Positions 10,243 to 23,591 of a stretch of 64,000 nt of DNA are shown here, piece by piece (position 1 is the stretch's first letter; every line of letters starts with the position of its first letter). The stretch is from assembly GCF_003710085.1 (NCBI RefSeq), contig NZ_CP033324.1, forward strand, positions 2,117,501 to 2,181,500, given 5' to 3'. Position numbers and translations under genes: made by a program. The notes under the pieces were generated by a model, which saw only the letters and a list, made by a program, of their open reading frames with translations, did no database searches and had not been told where the DNA came from. This DNA comes from Nocardioides pantholopis. GTDB taxonomy: Bacteria; Actinomycetota; Actinomycetes; Propionibacteriales; Nocardioidaceae.

Positions 10243-10704
10243 TCAGCCGAGCGCGCGGATCCGCTGGAAGTTCCGCCCGCCGCGGGCGAAGGTCGCGACC
10301 ACGGCTGCGGGGGCCCGGTGCTCCTCGACCGCCGCGGCCCACCGGCACGGCCGGACGTGGACCAGGTCCGCGTCGTACGCCGCGGGGGCTGGGTCGTAGC
10401 GCCACCCGCCGGTGATGGTTCCGCTGCGGCAGCGCCCGTCCCGGTCCCGGGTCCACACGACCGCGCCGTCCGGCACCGCGGCGAACCGCTCGAGCCGGGC
10501 CGCGACGCGCTCGCCGTGCTCCACCGCGGTGCGCCGCAGCGCGTCGGCCCAGGTCGTGGGGGCCGGGGCCAGCCGCCCGCCGATGCCGACGAGCCCCAGG
10601 TCCAGGGCGCGCTCCAGGGCCAGCCCGGGGTCGACGTCGTCGCGGCGGCTGCGCATCGGCGCGCGGAAGACGCCGGCCGTGGGACCGGGCGTGGGAACCG
10701 TCAC
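10243..10704 (-). CDS. Conserved-looking hypothetical protein, 153 aa
   Basis: I do not recognise the family securely. The sequence is soluble and contains VVWTRDRDGRCRSGTITGGW, a YDADLVHVRPCRW segment and an ARGGRNFQRI tail. The pattern of a tryptophan/charged beta-rich core followed by R-R/C-W contacts is reminiscent of the SH3-like region found at the front of some Mrr-type nucleic-acid enzymes, but this is a weak resemblance. The GTG start at 10704 is preceded by TACGCT with a 7-nt gap, which suggests a leaderless mRNA. It is transcribed divergently from the PfpI-like gene. Confidence 0.6.
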   Translation of the reverse strand: MTVPTPGPTAGVFRAPMRSRRDDVDPGLALERALDLGLVGIGGRLAPAPTTWADALRRTAVEHGERVAARLERFAAVPDGAVVWTRDRDGRCRSGTITGGWRYDPAPAAYDADLVHVRPCRWAAAVEEHRAPAAVVATFARGGRNFQRIRALG

Positions 10705-10791
10705 GGGCGCGAGCGTAGGCGGTTTGTCCCAGGACCCCGTGGCTACCGGCTCCCCGACAGAGCACCACCGCTTCACAGAAGGAGGACCATC

Positions 10792-11328
10792 GTGACGGAC
10801 CTGACCGGTACGAAGATCGCGTTCCTGGTAGCGACCGAGGGGATCGAGCAGGTCGAGCTCACCGGGCCGTGGGAGGCCGCCGAGAAGGCGGGCGCCACCC
10901 CGGTCCTGATCAGCACCGAGGCCGGCAAGGTCCAGGCCTTCAACCACCTGGACCCGGCCGACACCTTCGGGGTCGACGTGGTCGTCGACGACGCCGACGT
11001 CGCGGACTACGCCGCGCTGGTCCTGCCCGGCGGCGTACCGAACCCGGACGCCCTGCGGATGAACGAGGCGGCCGTCGCGTTCGTCCGCGACTTCGCGGCC
11101 TCCGGCAAGCCGGTCGCCGCGATCTGCCACGCAATCTGGGTGCTCATCGAGGCCGACGTCGTGCGCGGCCGGGAGCTGACCTCGTGGCCGAGCCTGCAGA
11201 CCGACGTCCGCAACGCCGGCGGCAGCTGGGTGGACCGCGAGGTCGTCGTCGACGGCAACCTGGTGACCAGCCGCAAGCCCGACGACATCCCGGCCTTCAA
11301 CCGGGAGCTGCTCGGCAAGCTCGGCTAG
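10792..11328 (+). CDS. DJ-1/PfpI-family protein (type 1 glutamine amidotransferase-like)
   Basis: The protein has 178 aa and covers one complete PfpI domain. The nucleophile elbow is AAICHAIWVL (Cys followed by His), and an acidic residue sits early, in ATEGIEQVEL. Members of this family act as deglycases, chaperones or peptidases in stress protection; which applies here cannot be told. The GTG start follows GGAGGA. It stands alone between divergent and downstream genes. Confidence 0.88.
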   Translation: MTDLTGTKIAFLVATEGIEQVELTGPWEAAEKAGATPVLISTEAGKVQAFNHLDPADTFGVDVVVDDADVADYAALVLPGGVPNPDALRMNEAAVAFVRDFAASGKPVAAICHAIWVLIEADVVRGRELTSWPSLQTDVRNAGGSWVDREVVVDGNLVTSRKPDDIPAFNRELLGKLG

Positions 11329-11351
11329 CCGGGCTCCCCTAGGCTGCGCCC

Positions 11352-11941
11352 GTGCCTCCTGAGCGATCCGCCCCTTTCCGCGTCGGCTTCGTCACCGGCG
11401 CCACCCCCGACAAGTGGGCCGGCATCTGGCGGCGGCGCAGCCAGGACCCGCTGGAGCTCGTCCCGGTCACGGAGGCCGACCAGGAGCGTGGGCTGCGCGA
11501 CGGCAGCCTGGACATGTGCCTGGTGCGGCTGCCCGTCGACCGGGACGGGCTGCACTGCATCCCGTTGTACGACGAGGTCCCGGTCGTCGTGGCCGGCCAG
11601 GACCACCTGGTCAGCGTGGCCGACGAGGTGACCCTGGACGATCTGGACGGCGAGCAGCTGGTCCTCCCGCACGCGTCGGGGTGGACGCCGTCGGCCGACC
11701 AGCTGGACTGGCCGCCGATGTCGATGCGGGACGCGGTCGAGGTCGTCGCCGGCGGCACCGGGATCCTGATCGTCCCGATGTCGGTGGCCCGCCTGCACCA
11801 CCGCAAGGACGTCGTGCAGCGCCCGGTCAGCGACCTGCCGCCGACGACGATCGGCCTGGCGTGGCTGGTCGACAACGAGGACGAGCGGGTGCAGACGTTC
11901 ATCGGCATCGTCCGCGGGCGGACCGCACGCAGCTCGCGTGA

Positions 11942-11945
<4 letters not shown>
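11352..11945 (+). CDS. LysR-type substrate-binding domain protein lacking the DNA-binding domain
   Basis: The 197-aa product matches only the C-terminal effector-binding half of LysR regulators: RVGFVTGATPDKWAG at the start, the acceptor strand DMCLVRLPVD, VVVAGQDHLVS and a GGTGILIVPMS segment. No helix-turn-helix precedes it, and TAGGCT lies 6 nt before the GTG start, so the short form is probably genuine and leaderless rather than truncated. It overlaps the BCCT gene by 4 nt. Function is unknown; it might bind a small ligand or act as a dominant partner of a full LysR protein. Confidence 0.75.
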
Positions 11946-16907
<4,962 letters not shown>

Positions 16908-16990
16908 CCGGTTCCGGGCTCGGGGCGTGAGCCGACCGTACTCGGGGTACGGACCCCACGACCGCGACCACCCGGAAGGGGAGCCCATTC

Positions 16991-17830
16991 ATGGCCCGCA
17001 AGAGCCCGCTCACCAAGCTCGTCGACACCGCCCTCGGCACGATCAAGGACGCGACCAAGGACCCGGTCGGCACCGGGCAGAAGGTGGTGGGACAGGCACT
17101 CGGACAGGCCATCGGCACGGTCGCCACGGTCTCCGGGCTCGTGGCCGACCGCCTCAAGCCGCCGGCCGACGCACCGCAGGTCCAGCCGTCCGAGCCGACC
17201 CCGCCGGCCGAGCCGGTCGCCGGCCCGCAGAAGGTGCAGGGCGACCCGGTCCGGCCGCTGACCTCCCGCGGGAAGACGCCGAGCCCAGCGAAGAAGGTCA
17301 CGCCCGCCAAGAAGGCGACCCCGGACAAGAAGGCGACGCCGGCGAAGAAGGCAGCACCGACCAGTCAGGCAGCACCGGCAACCAAGGCGGCCCCGGCGAA
17401 GGCGGCCCCGGCCAAGAAGACTGCGGCGAAGAAGGCCGCCCCGGCGAAGAAGGCGGCCCCCGCGAAGACCGCCAAGACCGCCGCCAAGAAGAGCGCTCCG
17501 GCCACCTCGATCGACGCCGCCGCCGATCCCTCGTCGGTCGACGTGACCCCGGCCGACGTGGCCAAGAAGGCGGTCGCGGCCGCGCCGGCGACGAAGACGC
17601 CGACCCGCAAGGGCACGACGAAGGGCAGCCCGGCGAAGACCGGCCCCACGAAGACCGGCACCGCGAAGAAGTCCCCGAGCCCGGCCACCGCGGCGAGCAC
17701 CGCGCAGGCCCCCGGCGCCAAGCTCCCGCCCCGGAAGGCTCCCGACACCGGCGCCGACCAGCAGGCCGGCTCCGGCTCGACCGGCGGCACCGACCAGGCC
17801 GGCTCGACCGGCTCGGCCGACCAGGGCTGA
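16991..17830 (+). CDS. Histone H1-like Lys/Ala/Pro-rich protein
   Basis: The protein has 279 aa. The first 60 residues (MARKSPLTKLVDTALGTIKD onward) form an amphipathic alanine/glycine-containing helix region. Residues about 95-250 are low complexity, with many PAKK, PAKKA and TPAKK repeats, and the C terminus is Gly/Ser/Thr/Gln-rich. Such tails bind DNA non-specifically in bacterial nucleoid proteins; the N-terminal part is not HU. The start ATG has a GGAAGGGGAGCC upstream site. A convergent-gene terminator follows. A role in nucleoid or phasin-like granule binding is possible; I favour nucleoid but cannot decide. Confidence 0.75.
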   Translation: MARKSPLTKLVDTALGTIKDATKDPVGTGQKVVGQALGQAIGTVATVSGLVADRLKPPADAPQVQPSEPTPPAEPVAGPQKVQGDPVRPLTSRGKTPSPAKKVTPAKKATPDKKATPAKKAAPTSQAAPATKAAPAKAAPAKKTAAKKAAPAKKAAPAKTAKTAAKKSAPATSIDAAADPSSVDVTPADVAKKAVAAAPATKTPTRKGTTKGSPAKTGPTKTGTAKKSPSPATAASTAQAPGAKLPPRKAPDTGADQQAGSGSTGGTDQAGSTGSADQG

Positions 17831-17838
17831 ACCCGAGA

Positions 17839-17879
17839 CCGGGCGATCCGCGCTGGCTGCCCCAGCCCGGATCGCCCGG
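17839..17879. terminator. Bidirectional terminator hairpin
   Basis: A perfect 12-bp stem, CCGGGCGATCCG (17839-17850) with its complement at 17868-17879, encloses an inner GCTGG/CCAGC stem. It lies exactly between the convergent ends of the H1-like gene and the acyl-CoA dehydrogenase gene. Confidence 0.75.
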
Positions 17880-17896
17880 AGCTCGTCGGTCCGGCG

Positions 17897-19120
17897 TTAC
17901 CTCAGCTCGGCGCTGGACAGGCCCAGCACCCGCCGGGCCACGATCAGCTGCTGGATCTGCTGGGTCCCCTCGAAGATGTCGAGGATCTTGGAGTCGCGAG
18001 CCCACTTCTCCAACAGCTCGCCCTCGCTGTAGCCCACCGAGCCGGCGAGCTCGACGCAGCCGAGCGTGATGTCGGAGCCGACCCGGCCCGCCTTGGCCTT
18101 GGCCATCGACGCCTCCAGCGAGTTCGGACGCCGGTTGTCGGCCATCCACGCCGCCTGGAGCATCAGCAGGTGCGCCGCCTCCCAGTCGGCCTCCATCTGG
18201 AGCAGCCGGGCCGCCGCCGCGGACTGGGTCGGCGCCGGCCGGTCGTAGTCGACGCTCACGCCGGCCTCGGCGAGCAGGTCGCGGGTCAGGTCCAGGGCCG
18301 CACGGGCACAGCCGACCGCCATCGCCGCGACCAGCGGACGGGTGTTGTCGAACGTCGCCATCGCGCCGGCGAAGCCCTGGCTGACGTCGACGTCCGGCGA
18401 GCCCAGGAGGTTCTCCCGCGGAACCCGGCAGTCCTCGAGGATGATCGTCGCGGTGTCCGAGGCCCGGATCCCGAGCTTGTGCTCGAGCCGCTCCACCCGC
18501 ATCCCCGGCGTGCCCTTGGCGACGACGAAGGACTTGATCGCGGCCCGGCCCAGCTCCCGGTCCAGGGTCGCCCAGACGACTACATGGTCGGCCCGCTCTC
18601 CGGAGGTCACGAAGATCTTCTCGCCGTTGAGGACGTACTCGTCCCCGTCGAGCACCGCGGTCGTCCGGATGTTCGCCGAGTCCGACCCGGTGCCGGGCTC
18701 GGTGATCGCCATCGCGGCCCAGACGTCGGCGAACCGCTCCTGCTGCTCGGCGTTCGCCACCGAGGCGATCGCGGAGTTGCCCAGGCCCTGGCGCGGCATC
18801 GAGAGCAGCAGCCCGACGTCGCCCCAGCACATCTCGGAGATCGACATCACCGAGGCCAGGTTGGTGCCGTTGCGCACCCCGCCCCCGTCGGTGCCGCCGG
18901 CGTCCTCGTCGCGGCGTACGCCGGCCGCGCCGGCGCCCTCGCTGGCGCCGGACTCCGCGAGGCCGTCGATCATCGCGGCCAGCATGTCCAGCTCGGTGGG
19001 GTACTCGTGCTCCGCACGGTCGTACTTGCGCGAGATCGGCCGCAGCATGTTCATCGCGACCTGGTGGGCCTGGCCCGCCAGGGTGCGGAACTTCCGGGGG
19101 TCCTCGAGGTTGATCGCCAT
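17897..19120 (-). CDS. Acyl-CoA dehydrogenase, FadE23-like
   Basis: This FAD enzyme catalyses alpha,beta-dehydrogenation of an acyl-CoA. It has 407 aa. Flavin- and substrate-binding blocks are visible: AMAITEPGTGSDSANIRTTA, KIFVTSGERADHVVVW, and the C-terminal IFEGTQQIQQLIVARRVLG. The N terminus MAINLEDPRKFRTLAGQAHQ closely recalls mycobacterial FadE23. The ATG shares one base with the stop of the upstream partner gene (TGATG), so the two are coupled and probably form one complex. The preferred acyl-CoA is unknown. Confidence 0.88.
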   Translation of the reverse strand: MAINLEDPRKFRTLAGQAHQVAMNMLRPISRKYDRAEHEYPTELDMLAAMIDGLAESGASEGAGAAGVRRDEDAGGTDGGGVRNGTNLASVMSISEMCWGDVGLLLSMPRQGLGNSAIASVANAEQQERFADVWAAMAITEPGTGSDSANIRTTAVLDGDEYVLNGEKIFVTSGERADHVVVWATLDRELGRAAIKSFVVAKGTPGMRVERLEHKLGIRASDTATIILEDCRVPRENLLGSPDVDVSQGFAGAMATFDNTRPLVAAMAVGCARAALDLTRDLLAEAGVSVDYDRPAPTQSAAAARLLQMEADWEAAHLLMLQAAWMADNRRPNSLEASMAKAKAGRVGSDITLGCVELAGSVGYSEGELLEKWARDSKILDIFEGTQQIQQLIVARRVLGLSSAELR

Positions 19121-20484
19121 CAGACCAGCACCGTTCCTTCCATGACGGCGACCGCGCGCAGGTCGCGGTACCACCGCTCCACCGGGTGCTCCTTGACGAA
19201 GCCGTGGCCGCCGAGGAGCTGGACGCCGTCCAGCCCGATCTGCATGGCCTTCTCGGCGCACAGCGTGCGCGCCAGCGCGACCTCGCGGGAGAAGTCCTTG
19301 CCGGCGGCGGCACGGGAGGCCGCCTTCCAGGTGAGCAGCCGCATCGCCTGTAGCTCGATCGCGATGTTCGCGACCATGAACGCGACCGACTGGCGGTGCG
19401 CGACCGGCTCGCCGAACGCCTCGCGCTCCTTGACGTACGGCGTGACGTAGTCGAGCACGGCCTGGCCGGTGCCGACCGCGAGGGCGCACCACGCCAGCCG
19501 GGAGAGCCGCACGCACTCGGCGTACGTCGTGCCGTCGGTGGCGCCGAGGACGGCGTCCACCGGCACCCGGACGCCGGTGAGCGTGAGCCGGGTCAGGCCC
19601 GCGGCGCGCAGCCCCATGGCCGGGTCGCCCTCGACCTCGAGCCCCGGTGTGCCGGACTCGACGAGGAAGAGGACCGGGCGGCCCTCCAGCGCCGCGCCCA
19701 CCACGAACAGCTCGGCGTCGGCGCCCCGAGCGACGACGGACTTCACGCCGTCCAGCACGAACCCGGCGCCGTCGCGGACCGCGGTGGTGGCGGGCTCGAG
19801 GACGTCGAAGAGCACCCGCGGCTCATTGAGGGCGAGCGCGGCGGCGGGCACGTCGGATCCCGTGAACGCCGGCAGGTAGGTCTGCTGCTGCTCGTCGGTG
19901 CCCCACAGCCCGATCGCGGTCGCGACCGACCCCGGTGCCAGCGCAGCCACGGAGAGCCCCATGTCCCCCCGTGCGAGCGCCTCGGCCACCAGGGTGCCGG
20001 CCATCGCTGACCGCTCCTCGCTGATCCCGCCCAGGGCCTCCGGGATCCCGAGCGTCGGCAGCCCCACCTCGGCGGTGGCGGCCAGCACCTCGGCCGGCGC
20101 CGCGCACGCGGCGTCGGCCGCCGCGGCCGCGGGCCGCAGCACGTCGGTGGCCAGCTCGGTCACCACGTCGACGAGCATCTGCTCGTCCTCGGTCGGTGTC
20201 AGGTCGAACAGCCCGCTGGTCCGGGCGCTCGGGACCCGCACCCCCGGCTTGCCGCGCTGCCCGGACCGGGCGAAGGTGCGGCTCGCGGCGGTCAGGGTCC
20301 GGAAGCCGCCCCGGGTCGCGGTGAACACCCCCCGCTCGGTCTGCTTGCGCACCCCGAGCCGGTCCAGCAGGTCACTGCGGGCCAGCAGCCCGAGCGCGGC
20401 GACGGCGTACCCGATGGGGTCGCGCGTCTCCTGGGACGACAGCCCGTGCTTGCCACCGGGTCTGAGGCTCTGGATCAAGGACAT
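19120..20484 (-). CDS. Acyl-CoA dehydrogenase family protein, FadE24-like partner
   Basis: The protein has 454 aa, longer than a typical acyl-CoA dehydrogenase because of an extra N terminus of about 85 residues (MSLIQSLRPGGKHGLSSQET onward). The dehydrogenase fold follows, with a C-terminal LLGGHGFVKEHPVERWYRDL block. Residues usually seen in the FAD motif are degenerate (ALNEPRVLFDVLEP), which fits a subunit paired with the FadE23-like protein rather than a stand-alone enzyme. An inverted repeat lies in front of the gene. The pair resembles the adjacent fadE23-fadE24 genes of mycobacteria. Confidence 0.83.
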   Translation of the reverse strand: MSLIQSLRPGGKHGLSSQETRDPIGYAVAALGLLARSDLLDRLGVRKQTERGVFTATRGGFRTLTAASRTFARSGQRGKPGVRVPSARTSGLFDLTPTEDEQMLVDVVTELATDVLRPAAAAADAACAAPAEVLAATAEVGLPTLGIPEALGGISEERSAMAGTLVAEALARGDMGLSVAALAPGSVATAIGLWGTDEQQQTYLPAFTGSDVPAAALALNEPRVLFDVLEPATTAVRDGAGFVLDGVKSVVARGADAELFVVGAALEGRPVLFLVESGTPGLEVEGDPAMGLRAAGLTRLTLTGVRVPVDAVLGATDGTTYAECVRLSRLAWCALAVGTGQAVLDYVTPYVKEREAFGEPVAHRQSVAFMVANIAIELQAMRLLTWKAASRAAAGKDFSREVALARTLCAEKAMQIGLDGVQLLGGHGFVKEHPVERWYRDLRAVAVMEGTVLV

Positions 20485-20492
20485 GCGGAAAA

Positions 20493-20509
20493 TGTAACGC
20501 GGAGTTACA
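20493..20509. promoter_or_regulatory. Inverted repeat operator (TetR-like) upstream of the acyl-CoA dehydrogenase pair
   Basis: TGTAAC (20493-20498) and GTTACA (20504-20509) form perfect 6-bp arms around a 5-bp centre, 9 to 25 bp before the ATG at 20484. Its size and place suit a TetR-family fatty-acid regulator. No such regulator is encoded nearby. Confidence 0.5.
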
Positions 20510-20601
20510 CCTGGCGCTACTCGCCGCGCCTCCGAGCGGATCGGGGCGCCCGGACCGCGCTCATCGCCGCCGGGACGGCGTACTCCTCGGCCACCTCACG
20601 C

Positions 20602-20640
20602 GCCTCTCGGTCATGGCAGAGGCCGAGATCCCCGGGGATC
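20602..20640. terminator. Tandem hairpins between hmgA and the acyl-CoA dehydrogenase operon
   Basis: A GCCTCT/AGAGGC hairpin (20602-20623) is followed by a perfect 14-bp palindrome GATCCCCGGGGATC (20627-20640), 34 bp beyond the leftward hmgA stop. They probably end the hmgA transcript. Apart from these and the operator, the 20485-20673 spacer shows nothing. Confidence 0.45.
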
Positions 20641-20673
20641 CCGCCACCCCGGCAACACCGAACCGGTCCCCGG

Positions 20674-21870
20674 TCACTCCCCTCGCCGGCCACCCGCCCA
20701 GGACCAGGCGTACTGCCCGTCGTCGCAGGCCAGGCCGGCCTCGCCGAGGTCCAGCGGGCGGAAGGTGTCGACCATGACCGCGAGCTCGTCGACGGCCTCC
20801 AGGCCGATCGAGCGCTCGTAGGCGCCCGGCTGCGGGCCGTGCGGGTGCCCGCCCGGGTGCAGGCTGATCGAGCCCTGGCCGATGCCGGAGCCGCGCCGCG
20901 CCTCGTAGTCGCCGCCGCAGTAGAACATCACCTCGTCGGAGTCGACGTTGGAGTGGTAGTACGGAACCGGGATCGCCAGCGGGTGGTAGTCGACCTTGCG
21001 CGGCACGAAGTTGCAGACCACGAAGTTGTGGCCCTCGAAGACCTGGTGCACCGGCGGCGGCTGGTGCACCCGCCCGGTGATCGGCTCGAAGTCGGCGACG
21101 TTGAGGACGTAGGGGTACAGGCAGCCGTCCCAGCCGACCACGTCGAAGGGGTGGTGCGGCAGCACGTGCACGGTGCCGGCGATCCCGCCGGGGCCGGGCC
21201 CGCGGTGCTTGAGGTAGACCTCGACGTCGCCGCCCTCCAGCACCCGCGGCTCCTCCGGGCCGCGCAGGTCGCGCTCGCAGTACGGCGCGTGCTCGAGCAG
21301 CTGGCCGTAGCGCGACAGATAGCGCCGGGGCGGGCCGATGTGGGAGTTGGCCTCGATCGCGTAGATCCGCATCGGCCCCTCGGGGACCACGCGGTACGTC
21401 GTCGCGCGCGGGACCACTACATAGTCCCCCGGCCCGGCGTCGAGGTCGCCGAAGACGGTCTCCACCCGACCCCGGCCGTCCTCGACGTAGAGGCACTCGT
21501 CGCCGATCCCGTTGCGGTAGTACGGGCTCGTCACGCTGGCCACGACGTAGCCGAGCCGCACGTCGGCGTTGCCGAGCAGCAGCCGGCGCCCGGTCACCGC
21601 GTCGGCCGGCTCGGGCGGGTCGGCGAACAGGGCGTGGGTGGCGAGGTGGCGCGGCAGCAGCGGGTGGTTGGGGACCAGTGCCTGGTCCGGCAGGTCCCAG
21701 GTCCGCACGTCGACCAGCGCCGAGGGGAGGTGCCGGTGGTAGAGCAGTGAGGAGTCCGAGGTGAAACCCTCCTCCCCCATCAGCTCCTCGTAGCGGAGGT
21801 TGCCCTCCTCGTCGCGGTGCTGGGTGTGCCGCTTGGGCGGCACCGAGCCCGCGGAGCGGTAGTACGCCAT
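20674..21870 (-). CDS. hmgA: Homogentisate 1,2-dioxygenase
   Basis: This iron enzyme opens the ring of homogentisate in tyrosine/phenylalanine breakdown. It has 398 aa, shorter than the human enzyme but normal for actinomycete homologues. The cupin metal region shows HPFDVVGWDGCLYPYVLN, VFEGHNFVVCNFVPRK and YHSNVDSDEVMFYCGGDYE, with SLHPGGHPHGPQPG supplying histidines. ATG 21870 has AGGAGGACCG upstream and is preferred over an upstream in-frame start that lacks one. No fumarylacetoacetase gene is adjacent. Confidence 0.93.
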   Translation of the reverse strand: MAYYRSAGSVPPKRHTQHRDEEGNLRYEELMGEEGFTSDSSLLYHRHLPSALVDVRTWDLPDQALVPNHPLLPRHLATHALFADPPEPADAVTGRRLLLGNADVRLGYVVASVTSPYYRNGIGDECLYVEDGRGRVETVFGDLDAGPGDYVVVPRATTYRVVPEGPMRIYAIEANSHIGPPRRYLSRYGQLLEHAPYCERDLRGPEEPRVLEGGDVEVYLKHRGPGPGGIAGTVHVLPHHPFDVVGWDGCLYPYVLNVADFEPITGRVHQPPPVHQVFEGHNFVVCNFVPRKVDYHPLAIPVPYYHSNVDSDEVMFYCGGDYEARRGSGIGQGSISLHPGGHPHGPQPGAYERSIGLEAVDELAVMVDTFRPLDLGEAGLACDDGQYAWSWAGGRRGE

Positions 21871-21936
21871 CGGTCCTCCTCGACTGTGGTGCACCTCACC
21901 CTGCCACGCCCGGGGTCGCGCCACGACTGCCCGTCA

Positions 21937-21967
21937 CTGCCAGGGCTGCCAGGACTGCCGATAGCAT
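21937..21967 (+). promoter_or_regulatory. def promoter region with three 9-bp tandem repeats
   Basis: CTGCCAGGG, CTGCCAGGA and CTGCCGATA follow each other at 21937-21963, and the last merges into a -10-like TAGCAT (21962-21967) placed 8 nt before the def ATG. Whether the repeats have a regulatory role is unknown. Confidence 0.35.
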
Positions 21968-21975
21968 CCGGAACC

Positions 21976-22569
21976 ATGTCCGACGCCCCCGAACCGCCCG
22001 AGCACGCCCCGTACGGACCGCTTCCCGAGGGTGGCACCGTCCGCCCGATGACCCGGTGGGGCACCCCGGTCATGCACCGCCCGCAGCAGCCGGTCACGGC
22101 GTACGACGAGGAGCTGCGCGCGCTGGTCGCCGACATGGTCGCGACGATGTACGCCGCGGACGGCGTCGGGCTCGCGGCCTGCCAGATCGGCGTCGACCTC
22201 GCGGTGTTCGTCTTCGACTGCCCCGACGCCTCCGGCGAGCGCACCGTGGGCGTGGTGTGCAACCCCGAGGTCACGCTCCCCGAGGGACGCGATCGCCGGC
22301 TCGACGTCGAGGAAGAGGGCTGCCTGTCCTTCCCGGGGGCCTTCGTCGACTGCGCCCGGCCGGACTTCGCCACGGTCACCGGCACCGGCCTGGACGGCCA
22401 GCCGGTCACGTTCGCGGGCGACGGGCTGCTCGCCCGGTGCCTGCAGCACGAGACCGACCACACCCGCGGGATGGTCTTTGGCGACCGGCTCCCGGACAAG
22501 GCGCGCAAGAAGCTGCAGAAGGCCCACGACAAGGCGGCGCCGGACTACCCGGAGCAGTGGCCGGCCTGA
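21976..22569 (+). CDS. def: Peptide deformylase
   Basis: This metalloenzyme removes the formyl group from new proteins. It has 197 aa. All three motifs are present: GVGLAACQIG (motif 1), EEGCLSFPG (motif 2 with the metal cysteine) and HETDHTRG (motif 3 with two metal histidines and the catalytic glutamate). The internal ATG 21976 was chosen because an upstream frame extension has no family similarity. Its last 25 bp overlap the end of the oxidoreductase gene on the opposite strand. Confidence 0.95.
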   Translation: MSDAPEPPEHAPYGPLPEGGTVRPMTRWGTPVMHRPQQPVTAYDEELRALVADMVATMYAADGVGLAACQIGVDLAVFVFDCPDASGERTVGVVCNPEVTLPEGRDRRLDVEEEGCLSFPGAFVDCARPDFATVTGTGLDGQPVTFAGDGLLARCLQHETDHTRGMVFGDRLPDKARKKLQKAHDKAAPDYPEQWPA

Positions 22570-23591
22570 GCGGGACCGGCGAGCGCGTTCACGGCACTCG
22601 CGAACGCGACCGGCACCCGTTCAGCGGTCGGCACCAGCCCGCGGCGCACGACCGGCACCCGGGTGGCCTGCACCAACCCGGCGGTCAACCAGCGGTAGCG
22701 GCGGGTCAGCCGCCGCCAGTCCTGCTCGTAGCGCTGAGGGACGCCGTCGCGCAGGGCCGTGACCGCCGCCGAGGCCTGGGCGAGCGCCAGCGCGACGCCC
22801 TCACCGGTCAGCGCGTCGACGTACCCGGCGGCGTCGCCGACCAGCAGCACCCGCCCGGCGGTCCGGGCCCGCACCCGCCGACGCAGCGGCCCGGCGCCGC
22901 GCACCGGACCGGCCGGCTCCCCGCCGGCCAGGCGCTCGCGCAGCTGCGGGAACGCTGCCAGCTGCTCCTCGTAGGTCCCGCGCCGGCCGCTGAGCACCGC
23001 GACGCCGACCCGGTCCGCGGCGACCGGCGTCACGTAGGCCTCGGCCGTCGGCGCCCAGTGCACCTCCACGAACGAGGTCCACGGCGCGAGCGCGAAGTGC
23101 CGGCGCTGCCCGAAGCGGCGCAGCCGGCCGGTTCCGGCGTCGAGGCCGAGCTGGCGGCGCACCGGCGAGTGCAGCCCGTCCGCGGCGACCAGGTACCGCG
23201 CGGCCACCCCGTCGAGGTGCACCGCGGCATCGTCCTGGCGCACCACCCCCGCCGCGCGGGGCACGACCCGGACCCCTGCCGCCACGGCGCCCTCGCGCAG
23301 CGCGGCGTGCAGGACGGTACGCCGCACACCGCGGCCGGGTCCGGCGCGGAACGCGGCCTGCGCCCGCCGCGACCCCGCGAGGTACCGGATCCCGGTCAGG
23401 TCCTGCCCGGCCGGGTCCAGCCCGAGGTCCTGCAGCGCGCGCAGGGCGCCGGGCATCAGCCCCTCCCCGCAGGCCTTGTCGACAGCCCCGGGACGGGGCT
23501 CCCACACCTCGACCTCGAGCCCGGCCCGGGCGGCGAGCAGCGCGGTGGCCAGGCCGGCCGGACCGCCGCCGGCCACCAGCAGGTCGATCAT
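22545..23591 (-). CDS. FAD-dependent oxidoreductase, geranylgeranyl-reductase family (type III PKS cluster)
   Basis: The 348-aa flavoprotein has the FAD Rossmann motif VAGGGPAGLATALLAARAG at the N terminus, the DKACGEGLMPG substrate motif typical of the GGR/Lys-type reductases, and a second FAD motif RVLLVGDAAGYVDALTGEG. It is the last gene of the type III PKS operon and its ATG overlaps the methyltransferase stop (ATGA). It is likely a hydroxylase of a phenolic ring or a reductase of an isoprenoid chain; the choice cannot be made from sequence. Confidence 0.83.
   Translation of the reverse strand: MIDLLVAGGGPAGLATALLAARAGLEVEVWEPRPGAVDKACGEGLMPGALRALQDLGLDPAGQDLTGIRYLAGSRRAQAAFRAGPGRGVRRTVLHAALREGAVAAGVRVVPRAAGVVRQDDAAVHLDGVAARYLVAADGLHSPVRRQLGLDAGTGRLRRFGQRRHFALAPWTSFVEVHWAPTAEAYVTPVAADRVGVAVLSGRRGTYEEQLAAFPQLRERLAGGEPAGPVRGAGPLRRRVRARTAGRVLLVGDAAGYVDALTGEGVALALAQASAAVTALRDGVPQRYEQDWRRLTRRYRWLTAGLVQATRVPVVRRGLVPTAERVPVAFASAVNALAGPAQAGHCSG

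Noticed and set aside
7913..10768. 951-aa open frame extending the secreted GH43 gene
   Set aside because: The signal peptide begins at ATG 9994; upstream sequence contains a terminator hairpin and another gene.
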